This document shows positions 16,836-25,820 of a DNA stretch of 64,000 nucleotides, piece after piece. A program made the position numbers and the translations under genes. The DNA is taken from NCBI RefSeq assembly GCF_006152065.1, contig NZ_VDFW01000007.1, forward strand, positions 62,001-126,000, given 5' to 3'. The stretch's first letter is position 1. Every line of letters begins with the position of its first letter. The notes below the pieces were generated by a model. That model did not search any database. It was not told where the DNA came from and saw only the letters and a list, made by a program, of their open reading frames with translations. The stretch is from Amycolatopsis alkalitolerans (GTDB taxonomy: Bacteria; Actinomycetota; Actinomycetes; Mycobacteriales; Pseudonocardiaceae).

Positions 16836-17211
16836 GCACGGCCCACACCGTCTTCCCGCCGCCCGGCCGCGCACGGCTGCCCCACACCTCGGCCAGCCGC
16901 CCGACGAGCATGAGCCCGCGGCCACGGAGGTCCGTGACGCCCGATTCGCGCCGTTCGGGCGGCTCGTCGCTGGCGTCGTCGACCTCGACCAGCAGGCGGC
17001 CCCGCCCCGGCTCATAGGCGAGCCGGATCCCCAGGGCACCTCCGGCGTGGTCGTAGGCGTTGGTGACCAGTTCGGTCGCCACGAGCTGCGCGTCGGAGAC
17101 GAAGCGCGGCGCCGCGCGCGGCAGGGTCTGTGCCGCCCACCGCCGCACCGCGACCAGGGGAGGCCGGTGGTCCGGTGTCAGGTCGAGCAGCAGTGACGGG
17201 GTTTCACTCAT
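16804..17211 (-). CDS. ATP-binding anti-sigma-factor-like protein (HATPase_c_2)
   Basis: 135-aa single-domain GHKL ATPase like SpoIIAB/RsbW and the many Streptomyces regulatory ATPases. The N-box is LVATELVTNAYDHAGG, the G1 box VDDASDEPP and the G2 region LRGRGLMLVGRLAEVWG. These proteins usually bind sigma factors or anti-anti-sigma proteins and phosphorylate the latter. The start at 17211 (MSETPS) is chosen because earlier in-frame residues look non-conserved. No sigma or STAS partner lies adjacent, so it is an orphan. Confidence 0.8.
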   Translation of the reverse strand: MSETPSLLLDLTPDHRPPLVAVRRWAAQTLPRAAPRFVSDAQLVATELVTNAYDHAGGALGIRLAYEPGRGRLLVEVDDASDEPPERRESGVTDLRGRGLMLVGRLAEVWGSRARPGGGKTVWAVLTGDGAGRTP

Positions 17212-17500
17212 CGTTCCCAGCGCCGTCCAGTCGTGGCCGTCCTGGCTACCCCGTCCGGCGCCGGTCCAAACCCGGCCGTGCCCGGTGCCGCCCGGTGTCC
17301 ACTTCGGACTCATGTCCGGCCCTCGCAGGCCGCCCCGCGGCGAAGATCACCACGACCAAGTTCCCCCGAACGAGGTCCTGACCCGCTGCGGACGGGACCG
17401 TCCTGTCGCGGCGATTCCGGTGGCGTTCGCCCACCGGGGACGGTTCGGGCAGTACCATCATCCGGTGGGGTTCCGCCCGCGCGCCGTCCGAGGGGGAGAG

Positions 17501-18139
17501 ATGAGCTATCCAGGCCAGCAGCCACCGCAGTTCGGCGGGTACGGCGAGGGCCAGCCCGGGTACGGAGCTCCCCAGCAGCCCGGGTACGGGTCCGCGCAGC
17601 AGCCTGGTTACGGCGCTCCGCAGCAGCCGGGCTACGGTACGCCGCCGCAGTACGGCTACCCGGCCCCTCAGTACGGGTACGGGCAGCAGGGGCCCTGGGG
17701 TGCGCCGCCGGCGCGGAACAACATCCCGGCCGCCGTCGTGGTGATCCTCGGCGGTCTCGCCGGGGTGCTGCAGTTCTTCCTCGAATGGTTCAGCGACCAG
17801 GGGCGCGCCCTGACCGGCATGGACATCGCCAAGTTCGCCGGCCAGGCGAGCGATCTCGGCGCGTCCGAGGGCACGATCATCCAGATCGGCGTGTACCTGG
17901 TGCTGATCGGCGGCGGCGTGGCGATCCTCGGTGGCGCGGTCATGTTCGTCCCGGTGCGCAACCGCCGGATCACGGGCGCGCTGATGCTCGTGGTCTCGCT
18001 CGTGATGATCGCCGGCATGGTCTTCTGGCTCGCCAACGGCGAGCCGAATCCGGACAGCACCGGCCCCGGCTACTACTTCTTCCTCGGCGCCGGGGTCGTC
18101 AGCCTCATCGGCTCGATCATCGGGCTGATCAAGCGCTAG
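17501..18139 (+). CDS. Membrane protein with Pro/Gln/Gly/Tyr-rich repeat N-terminus
   Basis: 212 aa. Residues 1-72 are a disordered, cytoplasmic-looking region of QPGYG repeats. They are followed by four membrane helices (NIPAAVVVILGGLAGVLQFF; IIQIGVYLVLIGGGVAILGG; TGALMLVVSLVMIAGMVF; YYFFLGAGVVSLIGSIIG). The ATG has an AGGGGGAGAG ribosome site. Proteins with this layout are common and uncharacterised in actinobacteria. The last bases overlap the end of the LLM remnant on the other strand. Function unknown. Confidence 0.75.
   Translation: MSYPGQQPPQFGGYGEGQPGYGAPQQPGYGSAQQPGYGAPQQPGYGTPPQYGYPAPQYGYGQQGPWGAPPARNNIPAAVVVILGGLAGVLQFFLEWFSDQGRALTGMDIAKFAGQASDLGASEGTIIQIGVYLVLIGGGVAILGGAVMFVPVRNRRITGALMLVVSLVMIAGMVFWLANGEPNPDSTGPGYYFFLGAGVVSLIGSIIGLIKR
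17552..17647 (+). repeat. Four 24-bp tandem repeats coding for QPGYG units
   Basis: Four in-frame 24-bp units encode QPGYGAPQ, QPGYGSAQ, QPGYGAPQ and QPGYGTPP. Third codon positions differ between units, so the repeat is kept at protein level rather than being a recent duplication. Confidence 0.8.
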
Positions 18140-18612
18140 TCCACCAGCCCAGCGCCGGGCCGGGCTTCGCGGAACGCGGCGTGCGCGTAGAGCCGGCGGG
18201 CCATCTCGGCCGAGGTGCCGAGCAGATCGCGCGCGAACAGCATGCGTCCCGGGCCCTGCGGGGCGGCTGTGCGCGGGGTCCGCTTTTCCACATACGCCTC
18301 GTATTTGGCGCGCTGCGCCGCGGTCGCTGAATCGGTCGGGATCACCACGAGCCCCTGCGAGACGCGGGCCCGCTCGCCGTCGGGATGATGCGCCCGGAAC
18401 ATGCGGACCTGCGCCAGCTGGATCTCGGCGAAGTCCTCGGACTCCTCGGCCCGGATGACGCTGCTGGTCAGGAAGTTCATCCCGTGCTCGCCGGCCCACC
18501 GCGCCGAGCGCAGGCTCGCGCCGCCGTACCACAGGCGCCCGGCGAGCCCCGGCTGCCGTCGGGTAACGAACGGCGCGGTCACGATCTCGGCCGCGAGATT
18601 CTGGCAGGCGCG
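18136..18612 (-). pseudogene. C-terminal remnant of an LLM-class flavin monooxygenase
   Basis: About 150 residues match the C-terminal half of luciferase-like (LLM) flavin enzymes: RLWYGGASLRSARWAGEHGMNFLTSSV, then helical segments and AEMARRLYAHAAF. Family members have about 330 residues; the N-terminal half with the flavin pocket is missing. Reading upstream in the same frame, the match runs only to about 18600, where the stop codon of the MOSC gene occurs in the same frame. A GTG at 18582 could start a peptide, but the product would not fold as an LLM enzyme. Confidence 0.65.
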
Positions 18613-19257
18613 TCAGGTCCGGCGGCGGACGAGGTCCTTGCTCCGTTCCGGCAGCCCCTCGGCGGCGAGCAGGCGCGGCAGCAACTCGGGCTCGCGGGTG
18701 ACCGCGCGGAAGGCCAGCGTCACCGTGACCTCGTGCGGGGGCCGGTGCACGATCTCGACCCGGTCCCCGGCCCGGATCTCGCCGGGCTCGATCACCCGCA
18801 GGTACGTGCCGGGCCGGCAGGCCGACACGAATTCCGCGATCCAGCCCTCGCGGCGCAGCCAGCCCTGGAAGGTGCCGCACGGGATGCGGGGACAGGACAC
18901 CTCGAGTACGACCTCGCGCCCGATCCGCCATCGCTCGCCGATCAGGGCGCCGTTGACGTCCAGGCCGCCGGTCGTGAGGTTCTCGCCGAAGGTGCCGTTT
19001 CTCAGCTGCCGGCCCAGCTTGGCTTCCCAGTGGTCGAGGTCTTCGCGCGCGTAGGCGTAGACGGCCTGGTCGGGGCCGCCGTGATGCTTGACGTCGTGGG
19101 CGCGGTCCCCGGCGAGGCCCACCTCGCCGGTACCGGTCGTGGCGGGGGCGTGTACGGCCACCGGACCCCTGACGGGCCGCTTGTCGATCCCGGTGGTGCG
19201 CACCCGCTTCCACGGGTTCGCCCTGGGCTTCCCGACGTTGACCGACAGCACCTCCAT
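18613..19257 (-). CDS. MOSC domain protein (YiiM-like)
   Basis: 214-aa soluble MOSC-domain protein. The domain spans most of the chain, with the family blocks GLAGDRAHDVKHHGGPDQAVYAYA, GTFGENLTTGGLDV and the conserved cysteine region VSCPRIPCGTFQGWL. YiiM-type proteins are molybdenum-cofactor-binding and reduce N-hydroxylated compounds in E. coli. The gene is followed in the same frame by an LLM remnant, so the 3' boundary coincides with a rearrangement, but the MOSC protein itself looks complete. Confidence 0.85.
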   Translation of the reverse strand: MEVLSVNVGKPRANPWKRVRTTGIDKRPVRGPVAVHAPATTGTGEVGLAGDRAHDVKHHGGPDQAVYAYAREDLDHWEAKLGRQLRNGTFGENLTTGGLDVNGALIGERWRIGREVVLEVSCPRIPCGTFQGWLRREGWIAEFVSACRPGTYLRVIEPGEIRAGDRVEIVHRPPHEVTVTLAFRAVTREPELLPRLLAAEGLPERSKDLVRRRT

Positions 19258-19308
19258 GCCTTCACCGTACGGCTTCGGCGGGCACCCGATCAGACTCCCA
19301 GGCCGCCG

Positions 19309-21315
19309 TTACCCGAGCAGCTCCGGCCGCTGCCATTCCTTTCCGAGGACGTGGCTCGCCAGGAAGGCCAGCACGGTCTGGTACCACACCTTCGCGTGGT
19401 TGGGCGTGAGCACCCAGTGGTTCTCGTCCGGGAAGTAGAGGAACTTGTGCGGGCTCGAGCCGTCCTCGGCGGCCGAACGCGACACCAGGTCCCACCACAG
19501 CCGCAGGCCCTCGCCGATCGGGACGCGGTAGTCCTTGTCGCCGTGGATGACGAGCATCGGGGTGCTGATCCGGTGCGCGGACAGGTGCGGCGAATTGCGC
19601 GACGATGCTTCCGGGCTCAGCTCGCGGCCCCACCAGAACGCGCCGTCGGTCGTCCCGCCCATCTGATCCAGCGCCCACAGGGAAGCGTGCGTGACGATCG
19701 CCTTGAAGCGGTCCGTGTGGCCGGCCACCCAGTTCGCCAGGTAGCCGCCGAACGAACCACCCATCGCGGCCGTGCGGTGCTCGTCGATGTCCGGCCGCTC
19801 GATCGCCGTGTCGGTGATCGACATGAGGTCCGTGTACGGCGCCGCGCCCCAGTCACCCCAGCCGCGCTGGATGAAGTCCAGACCGTACCCCACCGAGATC
19901 GCCGGATCCGGCAGCAGCACGGCATACCCCTGCGCCACCGCGAGCCATGGGTTCCACCGCCACTGCCAGGCGTTCCACGAACCCAGCGGGCCACCGTGAA
20001 TCCACAGCAGCAGCGGCGCAGGCGCCTCGGCGCTCGCGGACCGCGGAAGCGCCAGCCACGCGCGCACCCGCGCGCCGTCGGACGCCGTCGTGACGACCTC
20101 TTCCACCCGGCCGGGCACCTCGACCGCCGGTCCGGGACCGGGCAGCGCTTCGGCGGCGCTGCCGTCGATCGCCACCCGGTACGGCGCGGGCGGGCTGTCC
20201 ACAAAGGACCGCAACGCGTAGACCCACCGCCCGTCGGGGGAGATCCGCACATCGCTGTACGCGCCGGACACGGTCAGCCTCGTCACGGCACCGGTGCTCG
20301 CGTCGACCCGCCAAAGCGGCGCGTGCCCGAGGTCGTCCGCGACGACCACCAGCGCGCTGCCATCCGGTGTCCACTCCGGACCGTGTGGCCACCGGTCCCA
20401 CGACTCGGTCAGCGCGCGTGGCTCGCCGCCGCCGGCCGGCAGCACCGCCAGCCAGCTGTCACCGATCTTCGACGCCGTGGGGCGCTCGTGCACGACGACC
20501 GCGATCCGGCTGCCGTCAGGCGAGAAGCGCGGCTCGCTGTATTCGTGGTCGGCGTCTTCGGCGAGCACGCGCCGCTCGCCGGTCCCGACGTCGATCGTGG
20601 CGAGCGTGTCACGCTGGGAACCGCCGGGCTCGGCCACCGTCCACGCCGCGACGATCGTGCGCCCGTCCGGTGAAACGTCCCAAGTGGACTCGAAATCGAG
20701 CGCGCGGCCGATGTGCCCGGTGACGTCCCGCAACTGTTCGCCGGGCAGGCCCGCGAGCAGCCGGGTGCGGCCCGAGCCGAGATCGTGGTCCCAGTACCGG
20801 ATCGGGTACTCCTCGTGCAGGATCGCCGAGACCGCGGCCTCCTTCCGCTGCTCGCGCAGCCGCTCGTCGTGCTCGGCATCCGCGGCCGAGGGCAGCATCG
20901 GCGAACCCGCCACCACCACGCCCGCCTCACGTGCGACGACCACGCCGGCCACCCCGCCGGGCGGCGACGCGATCACCTCCGGGTCCCCGCCGCCGGCCGG
21001 CATCCGCCACAGCGACGCCGCCCCGTCCCCGTCCCCCTCCGCGTCCGCCGCCGGGCGCGAAGAGACGAACAGCAGATCGCCGCCGGGGGTGAACACGGCG
21101 CCCGATTCGCCCTGTTTGCTGCGGGTCAGCCGCCGGGCCGGGCGCTCGCCCGCCGGGTCGACCTCCCACAGGCCGGGTACCCATTTGGTCTTCTTCGCGT
21201 CGAGCGTGGACACGCCCACGACAAGGCGGCGCCCGTCCGGTGAGAGGGCGAGGCCGGCGGCGCGGGGGATGGCGACGTAGCCGTCGAGGTCGGCGAACGG
21301 AGAGTCGGTGGTCAC
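19309..21315 (-). CDS. S9-family (prolyl oligopeptidase-like) serine peptidase
   Basis: 668-aa two-domain peptidase. The N-terminal part (to about residue 400) is a beta-propeller with recurrent SPDGRR/SPDGSR-type blades. The C-terminal alpha/beta hydrolase carries Ser521 in GGSFGGY, Asp595 in HGDKDY and His633 in ENHWV, a complete triad. No signal peptide is visible, so it is probably cytosolic and acts on short peptides. The GTG at 21315 is spaced better from the GGAAGG site than the TTG at 21318. It is a single gene, divergent from the DsbA-like gene. Confidence 0.88.
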   Translation of the reverse strand: MTTDSPFADLDGYVAIPRAAGLALSPDGRRLVVGVSTLDAKKTKWVPGLWEVDPAGERPARRLTRSKQGESGAVFTPGGDLLFVSSRPAADAEGDGDGAASLWRMPAGGGDPEVIASPPGGVAGVVVAREAGVVVAGSPMLPSAADAEHDERLREQRKEAAVSAILHEEYPIRYWDHDLGSGRTRLLAGLPGEQLRDVTGHIGRALDFESTWDVSPDGRTIVAAWTVAEPGGSQRDTLATIDVGTGERRVLAEDADHEYSEPRFSPDGSRIAVVVHERPTASKIGDSWLAVLPAGGGEPRALTESWDRWPHGPEWTPDGSALVVVADDLGHAPLWRVDASTGAVTRLTVSGAYSDVRISPDGRWVYALRSFVDSPPAPYRVAIDGSAAEALPGPGPAVEVPGRVEEVVTTASDGARVRAWLALPRSASAEAPAPLLLWIHGGPLGSWNAWQWRWNPWLAVAQGYAVLLPDPAISVGYGLDFIQRGWGDWGAAPYTDLMSITDTAIERPDIDEHRTAAMGGSFGGYLANWVAGHTDRFKAIVTHASLWALDQMGGTTDGAFWWGRELSPEASSRNSPHLSAHRISTPMLVIHGDKDYRVPIGEGLRLWWDLVSRSAAEDGSSPHKFLYFPDENHWVLTPNHAKVWYQTVLAFLASHVLGKEWQRPELLG

Positions 21316-21404
21316 CAAACCTTCCTACCACCCGGGTGTGACATCGGTCCGCGCGTTTTCCCATGATTCGAGGCTGCGAAGCGTGGCGCGGCTAGCCTCT
21401 GGAC

Positions 21405-21893
21405 GTGGTCGACCTGAACCGGCATCGCTACGGAAACGCCGACGCGCCCATCACGGTCGTCGAGTACGGGGACTTCGAATGCCCGTACTGCGCCGCCGCG
21501 GCGCCCGTGCTGCGCGAGCTCGGCGACACCTCCGAAGGCCGCGTGCGGCTGATCTTCCGGCATTTCCCCCTGTTCCAGAAGCACCCCTTCGCGCTCACCG
21601 CGGCCCTGGCCGCCGAAGCGAGCGGTGAGCGCTTCTGGCCCATGCACGACCTCTTGTTCGCCCACCAGGACCGGCTCACCGACGCCGACCTCGCCGGGTA
21701 CGCCGCCCGGCTCGGCGTGACGGGCGCGGTGGGTGACGCGGCGCAGGCGTTCCGGCCGGGCGTAGAGGCCGACTACGCGGCGGGCGGGGAGGACGGGGTC
21801 CGCGGCACACCGACGCTTTTCGTCGACGGCCGCCTTTACACCGGGCTGGTCGAGCTCGCCGCGTTGCGTTCGGCGCTCGGGCTGGGCCGCTGA
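21405..21893 (+). CDS. DsbA-family thioredoxin-fold oxidoreductase
   Basis: 162-aa thioredoxin-fold protein with the active site CPYC near residues 26-29 (YGDFECPYCA) and the cis-proline loop GTPTLFVDG near residue 140, the features of DsbA/FrnE-like proteins. It lacks a signal peptide, so it is probably cytosolic. The last base is 2 bp from the end of the convergent nhaA gene. Na+/H+ antiporter and DsbA-like genes are also found fused in some actinobacteria, which supports a functional link between these two neighbours. Confidence 0.85.
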   Translation: MVDLNRHRYGNADAPITVVEYGDFECPYCAAAAPVLRELGDTSEGRVRLIFRHFPLFQKHPFALTAALAAEASGERFWPMHDLLFAHQDRLTDADLAGYAARLGVTGAVGDAAQAFRPGVEADYAAGGEDGVRGTPTLFVDGRLYTGLVELAALRSALGLGR

Positions 21894-21894
21894 G

Positions 21895-23289
21895 TCACGC
21901 CGCCGTCGGGTCGCGCCACGGACCGGACGGCAGCGGCGGCGGGCCCTCGGTGGTTTCGAGCGAGCACAGCGGCAGACGTTCGCCGAGGTACCGCAGCAGG
22001 AGCGAACCGAGCACGGCCGCGACGAGCGATCCCGCCAGCACGCCGATCTTCGCGTCGGCGCGCAGGCTCTCGTCGTCGAACGCGAGGTCGGTCAGGAACA
22101 GCGAGATGGTGAACCCGATCCCGGCTAGCACCGCGCCGCCGATCAGGTGCCCGTACCGGACCCGGCCCGGCAGCTCCCCGAGTCCCGTGCGCAGGGTCAG
22201 GCCGGCCAGCACCGAGATGCCGATCGTGTCCCCGGCGATCAGCGCGACGAACACGCCGAGCGTCACACCCGAGGTCAGCGCGCCGTGCAGGACCTGCCAG
22301 TCCAGCCGCACCCCGGCGTTCGCCATACCGAACAGGGGCACCACGAACAGCGCGCTGAACGGGTGCACCGCGTTCTGCAGCCTGTCCCCGGCCGGGACGG
22401 TGGCACGCACCGCGGCCGAGGCCAGCCGGGCGCGGACCGGATCGGCGTGCTCGATGACCGCGCGCCCGTAGAACCGGAGCCGCTCGTGGGCGTGGGTGTC
22501 GCGCTGGACCACCGGCACGAGCAGCCCGACCAGCACACCCGCGAGCGTCGGATGCACCCCGGAGGCGTAGACGGCGAACCACAGCGCGAGCCCGGTCGCC
22601 ACATACGGACCGAGCTGCCATACCCCCGCCCGCCGCAGCAGCACGAGCACCACGACGAGCAGGATCGCGACCGCCAGTGCCACGAGCGACACCTGCGCGG
22701 TGTAGAAGACGGCCATGACGGTGATCGTGCCGATGTCGTCGACGATGGAAAGGGCGAGCAGGAACAGGCGCAGCTGGTCCGGGCAGCGAGGGCCGAACAG
22801 CGCGAGGATCCCGATCACGAACGCGGTGTCGGTGGACATCGGGATGGCCCAGCCCGCCGCCGCGGGCCCGCTGGGGGAGAACGAGAAGTACAGCAGCGCC
22901 GGCACCGCCATCCCGCCGAGCGCGCCGAACGCGGGCACGACGACGGTCCGGCGGTCGCGGAGCGAGCCCACCGTGACCTCGCGGCTGATCTCCAGGCCGA
23001 TGGTGAGGAAGAAGACCGACATCAGCAGGTCGTTGAGCCAGTGCCGCAGATCGAGCACCATTTCCCAGGAGCCGACGCGGACCATCGTCTCGGTCGTCCA
23101 GAACGCTTCGTAGCCGGCGCCGGGGATGTTCGCCCACAGCAGGCCGGCGATGGTGCACCCGAGGAGCACCGCGGCGCTGCTGGACTCTTCCGCGAGGAAG
23201 CGCTTGAGCCGCGGGGAGAAGTACGGCAGTGGCGCCGACGCGATCCCGCGGCTGCCGGGCCGTGGCGGTAGCGGCGTGCCGGCGCCCAT
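21895..23289 (-). CDS. nhaA: Na+/H+ antiporter NhaA
   Basis: 464-aa NhaA antiporter with about 12 helices, which exports Na+ or Li+ for protons and takes part in pH and salt homeostasis. Family blocks are clear: the first helix region AAVLLGCTIAGLLWANIPG, MSVFFLTIGLEISREVTVGSLRD, the ion-binding region PMSTDTAFVIGILALFG and LLALSIVDDIGTI with the paired aspartates. The ATG at 23289 lies 6 bp after GGAGG, preferred over the GTG at 23292. It is somewhat longer than the 388-aa E. coli protein at both ends. Confidence 0.93.
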   Translation of the reverse strand: MGAGTPLPPRPGSRGIASAPLPYFSPRLKRFLAEESSSAAVLLGCTIAGLLWANIPGAGYEAFWTTETMVRVGSWEMVLDLRHWLNDLLMSVFFLTIGLEISREVTVGSLRDRRTVVVPAFGALGGMAVPALLYFSFSPSGPAAAGWAIPMSTDTAFVIGILALFGPRCPDQLRLFLLALSIVDDIGTITVMAVFYTAQVSLVALAVAILLVVVLVLLRRAGVWQLGPYVATGLALWFAVYASGVHPTLAGVLVGLLVPVVQRDTHAHERLRFYGRAVIEHADPVRARLASAAVRATVPAGDRLQNAVHPFSALFVVPLFGMANAGVRLDWQVLHGALTSGVTLGVFVALIAGDTIGISVLAGLTLRTGLGELPGRVRYGHLIGGAVLAGIGFTISLFLTDLAFDDESLRADAKIGVLAGSLVAAVLGSLLLRYLGERLPLCSLETTEGPPPLPSGPWRDPTAA

Positions 23290-23299
23290 CACCTGCCTC

Positions 23300-23851
23300 C
23301 TAGCCGATCGCCGGACAGCCTTTCACATGGTCGTCGACCACCCCCACGGCCTGCAGGTAGGAGTAGACGATCGTGGTGCCGGTGAAGGTGAACCCGCGCC
23401 GTTTGAGGTCCTTCGAGACGCGGTCCGACAGTTCGGTGCTCGCCGGGAGAGCCGCACCCGGGCGGCGGCGGTTGACGACCGGGCTGCCGTCCACCCATTT
23501 CCACAGGTACGCGTCGAAACTGCCCCATTCGTCGCGGGCGGCGAGGAAGGCCCGCGCGTTCTTGACCGTCGAAGCGACCTTGAGCCGGTTGCGGACGATG
23601 CCGGGTTCGGCCATCAGCTCGTCGAGTTTCTCCTGGTCGTAGCGCGCGATCCGGGTGAAGTCGAACCCGTCGAGCGCGCGCCGGTAGTTCTCCCGCTTGT
23701 TCAGCACGGTCGACCACGACAGCCCCGCCTGCGCACCCTCCAGGAGCAGGAGTTCGAACAGGTACGCGTCGTCGTGGGACGGGCGGCCCCATTCGGTGTC
23801 GTGATAGGTGATCATCAGCTCCGAGCCCATGGCCCAGGCGCAGCGGGTCAC
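23300..23851 (-). CDS. tag: DNA-3-methyladenine glycosylase I
   Basis: 183-aa Tag glycosylase, which removes 3-methyladenine from alkylated DNA. The zinc snap is complete: C4, H17, H175 and C179. The core YHDTEWGRPSHDD, LLLEGAQAGLSWSTVL and FVGSTIVY-like region (FTGTTIVYSYLQAVG) match the family. Length equals the E. coli enzyme (187 aa). GTG start with GAGAGGAA upstream. It lies 10 bp upstream of nhaA on the same strand, so both may share a transcript, although the functions are unrelated. Confidence 0.93.
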   Translation of the reverse strand: MTRCAWAMGSELMITYHDTEWGRPSHDDAYLFELLLLEGAQAGLSWSTVLNKRENYRRALDGFDFTRIARYDQEKLDELMAEPGIVRNRLKVASTVKNARAFLAARDEWGSFDAYLWKWVDGSPVVNRRRPGAALPASTELSDRVSKDLKRRGFTFTGTTIVYSYLQAVGVVDDHVKGCPAIG

Positions 23852-23885
23852 GCGGGTTCCTCTCGTGCGGCGGTCACCCCCGACC

Positions 23886-24080
23886 TTAACGGTCTTCCAG
23901 CGGCACGGTGATCCAGAGGATCAGGTAGATCAGGAACTGGGGACCCGGCAGCAGGCAGGAGAGCACGAACAGCAGCCTTACCGTGCCGGGCCGCCAGCCC
24001 AGCCACTCGGCGAGACCGCCGCAGACACCGCCGATCATCCGGTGGGACCGGGACCTGGTCAGCCGTTTCGGGTTCGTCAT
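23886..24080 (-). CDS. PspC-domain small membrane protein
   Basis: 64-aa PspC-domain protein. The block MIGGVCGGLAEWLGWRPGTVRLLFVL is the family signature and is followed by one or two membrane helices (LPGPQFLIYLILWITVPL). PspC proteins belong to envelope-stress systems, but stand-alone short copies are frequent in actinomycetes with no assigned role. The ATG at 24080 has no clear ribosome site. Confidence 0.82.
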   Translation of the reverse strand: MTNPKRLTRSRSHRMIGGVCGGLAEWLGWRPGTVRLLFVLSCLLPGPQFLIYLILWITVPLEDR

Positions 24081-24150
24081 GGGTCCACGATGTCGTGGCA
24101 GGCGCCGCGGCGCATCGGGAACTCCCCGGATCCGGACCCGGAATCCCGGC

Positions 24151-25545
24151 TCAGGTGACCAGCAGGTCGAGCAGGTGCCCGCGGTCCGGCCCCGGCAGCG
24201 GGCGCGGCGGCTGGGCCTGGTTCGCGATCCGTTCGGCGATCGCGGGCCTGCGCACCACTTCCTGCGGTAACGCCAGGCACAGGACGGTTTCCAGCGCGGC
24301 GCGGAACACGTCGGGATCGTAGGCCGCGGCCATGAACAGCTTGTCTACAATGGAGGGTTCTTGGGCCGGGGCCCGGCCGTCGCGCACCGCTTCCATCGCG
24401 GAGATCCTGGCCCGGTCGGCGCGGATCTGGTTCCAGTAGAACGGAGCCACCAGCCGTTCGGTCGTCGCGTCCCAGGCCTGGGCGAACTCGAACGGGTCAT
24501 CGAGGTGGTCGCGGACCGTGTCGCGCAGGAGTTGCCCGTGCAGCAGGCCGACGCTCAGTCCCCGTCCCGCGGTCGGGTTCGTGCACGCCCAGGCATCGCC
24601 GAGCGCCGCGTAGCCCGTCGCGACCGGGAGCCCGTCGACGGTGAAGCGGTGGTACCGGTCCAGGATCCCGCCCAGCGGCATGATGCCGGTGACCGGGGTG
24701 CCGTCCAGCCAGTGCGCGTAGAGCGGGCAGGCCTGCACCACGCGGCGGAAGCACTCTTCGTGCCGGAGCGCCTTCATCGCCTTGTCGTGACTGGACGCCC
24801 ACAGCGTGACCGACCAGGTGTCGTTGTCGCCCATCAGGGTCAGCAGCGAGAACGTGCCGAACGGCCCGAGTGGCCCGGCGAGTGCCTTGGGCCGCTCGGG
24901 ACCGGTGAAGTACCTGCTGTAGTACATGAACCCGACGTCCGAGGCGTCCACGACCGGGGGCCGGGCGCCCAACGCGGCGAGCAGGTCGCGGCTGGGGGAG
25001 CGGCGGCCCATCGCGTCGACCACGAGGTCGCCGCGCAGTTCCTCGCCCGCGGCCGTCCGCACCCCGGCGACGTGCGGGATGCCCTCGCGGGCCTCGGGTC
25101 CGGGCAGGAAGGCGGCGACGCGGACACCGCGGCGCACGGTCACGTGCGGCTCCTCCTCCGCGACGGCCGCGAACACGGCCTCGAGCACGGGTCTCCGGCC
25201 GGTCACGAACCGGAACTTCTCGTCGCCGGGCCGTGCCGAGCGGTCGGCGATCATGGGCGGCATGCCGGCGAGCGCGTCGACCCTGGCGCAGCCAGCCTCG
25301 ACGAGCCGGCCGGTCAGCCCGGGTATTTCCTCGTCGGCGATGATCCGGAACCGGGAGAACAGGTTATGCGGCTGCCGGAATTGCGCGACCCCTTTTCGCT
25401 GCCAGCTCTCCCAGGCCGTGACCGGGGTTTCCGGGGCGGGCTGCGGATCGCTTTCCAGCACGGTGACCACATGCCCGCTCCTGGCCAGGATGACCGAGGT
25501 CAGCAGGCCTATCGGGCCTCCGCCGCAGACAATGATCGACGCCAT
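24151..25545 (-). CDS. FAD-dependent oxidoreductase/monooxygenase
   Basis: 464-aa flavoprotein. The N-terminal Rossmann motif IIVCGGGPIGLLTSVILARSG (residues 4-24) binds FAD, and VVDAMGRRSPSRDLL and GDAWACTNPTAGRGLSVGL are the second and third FAD motifs of the aromatic-hydroxylase/geranylgeranyl-reductase fold. The ATG at 25545 has GGGGAGG 5 bp upstream; the longer reading frame upstream has no support. No partner genes indicate the substrate; it could be a hydroxylase of a secondary metabolite or an aromatic compound. Divergent from the chitinase. Confidence 0.8.
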   Translation of the reverse strand: MASIIVCGGGPIGLLTSVILARSGHVVTVLESDPQPAPETPVTAWESWQRKGVAQFRQPHNLFSRFRIIADEEIPGLTGRLVEAGCARVDALAGMPPMIADRSARPGDEKFRFVTGRRPVLEAVFAAVAEEEPHVTVRRGVRVAAFLPGPEAREGIPHVAGVRTAAGEELRGDLVVDAMGRRSPSRDLLAALGARPPVVDASDVGFMYYSRYFTGPERPKALAGPLGPFGTFSLLTLMGDNDTWSVTLWASSHDKAMKALRHEECFRRVVQACPLYAHWLDGTPVTGIMPLGGILDRYHRFTVDGLPVATGYAALGDAWACTNPTAGRGLSVGLLHGQLLRDTVRDHLDDPFEFAQAWDATTERLVAPFYWNQIRADRARISAMEAVRDGRAPAQEPSIVDKLFMAAAYDPDVFRAALETVLCLALPQEVVRRPAIAERIANQAQPPRPLPGPDRGHLLDLLVT

Positions 25546-25769
25546 CGCAGCCTCCCCGTGAGAATGGCTGGGAAAGCTCGATGGTCTCACCCGCGGCGGT
25601 TCCGGTCCACATTTACATCGAATTTCCCGGTCGCCGCGAAGGTCGTTCATTCTCAACCGGGAACCAATTCGGGGAATCACGGTCCGGCCGCCCGGTGCGC
25701 GGATGCCCGGTTCCCGACGAAAGCCGGGCATCGTGAGGTGGTTCGGTCCAAAGCATTGACCGGCGACAA

Positions 25770-25781
25770 TGGTCTAGTCCA
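25770..25781. promoter_or_regulatory. DasR-type (dre) operator upstream of the chitinase
   Basis: TGGTCTAGTCCA differs at one base from the DasR-responsive element core TGGTCTAGACCA. It lies 40 bp before the chitinase start, between TTGACC (25756-25761) and CATATT (25780-25785), an 18-bp-spaced promoter candidate. Binding there would block RNA polymerase. DasR is the GntR regulator of chitin/GlcNAc genes in actinomycetes; its gene is not in this window. Confidence 0.72.
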
Positions 25782-25820
25782 TATTACGGGGAAGCGCAGC
25801 TCCCGTTCCGAGGAGGACAC

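Noticed and set aside
13686..17039. A very long minus-strand open frame of 1117 codons
   Set aside because: Only its last 467 codons are the AAHS transporter; the upstream part has no homology pattern and is antisense to the IclR and ion-transporter-like genes, a GC-skew artefact.
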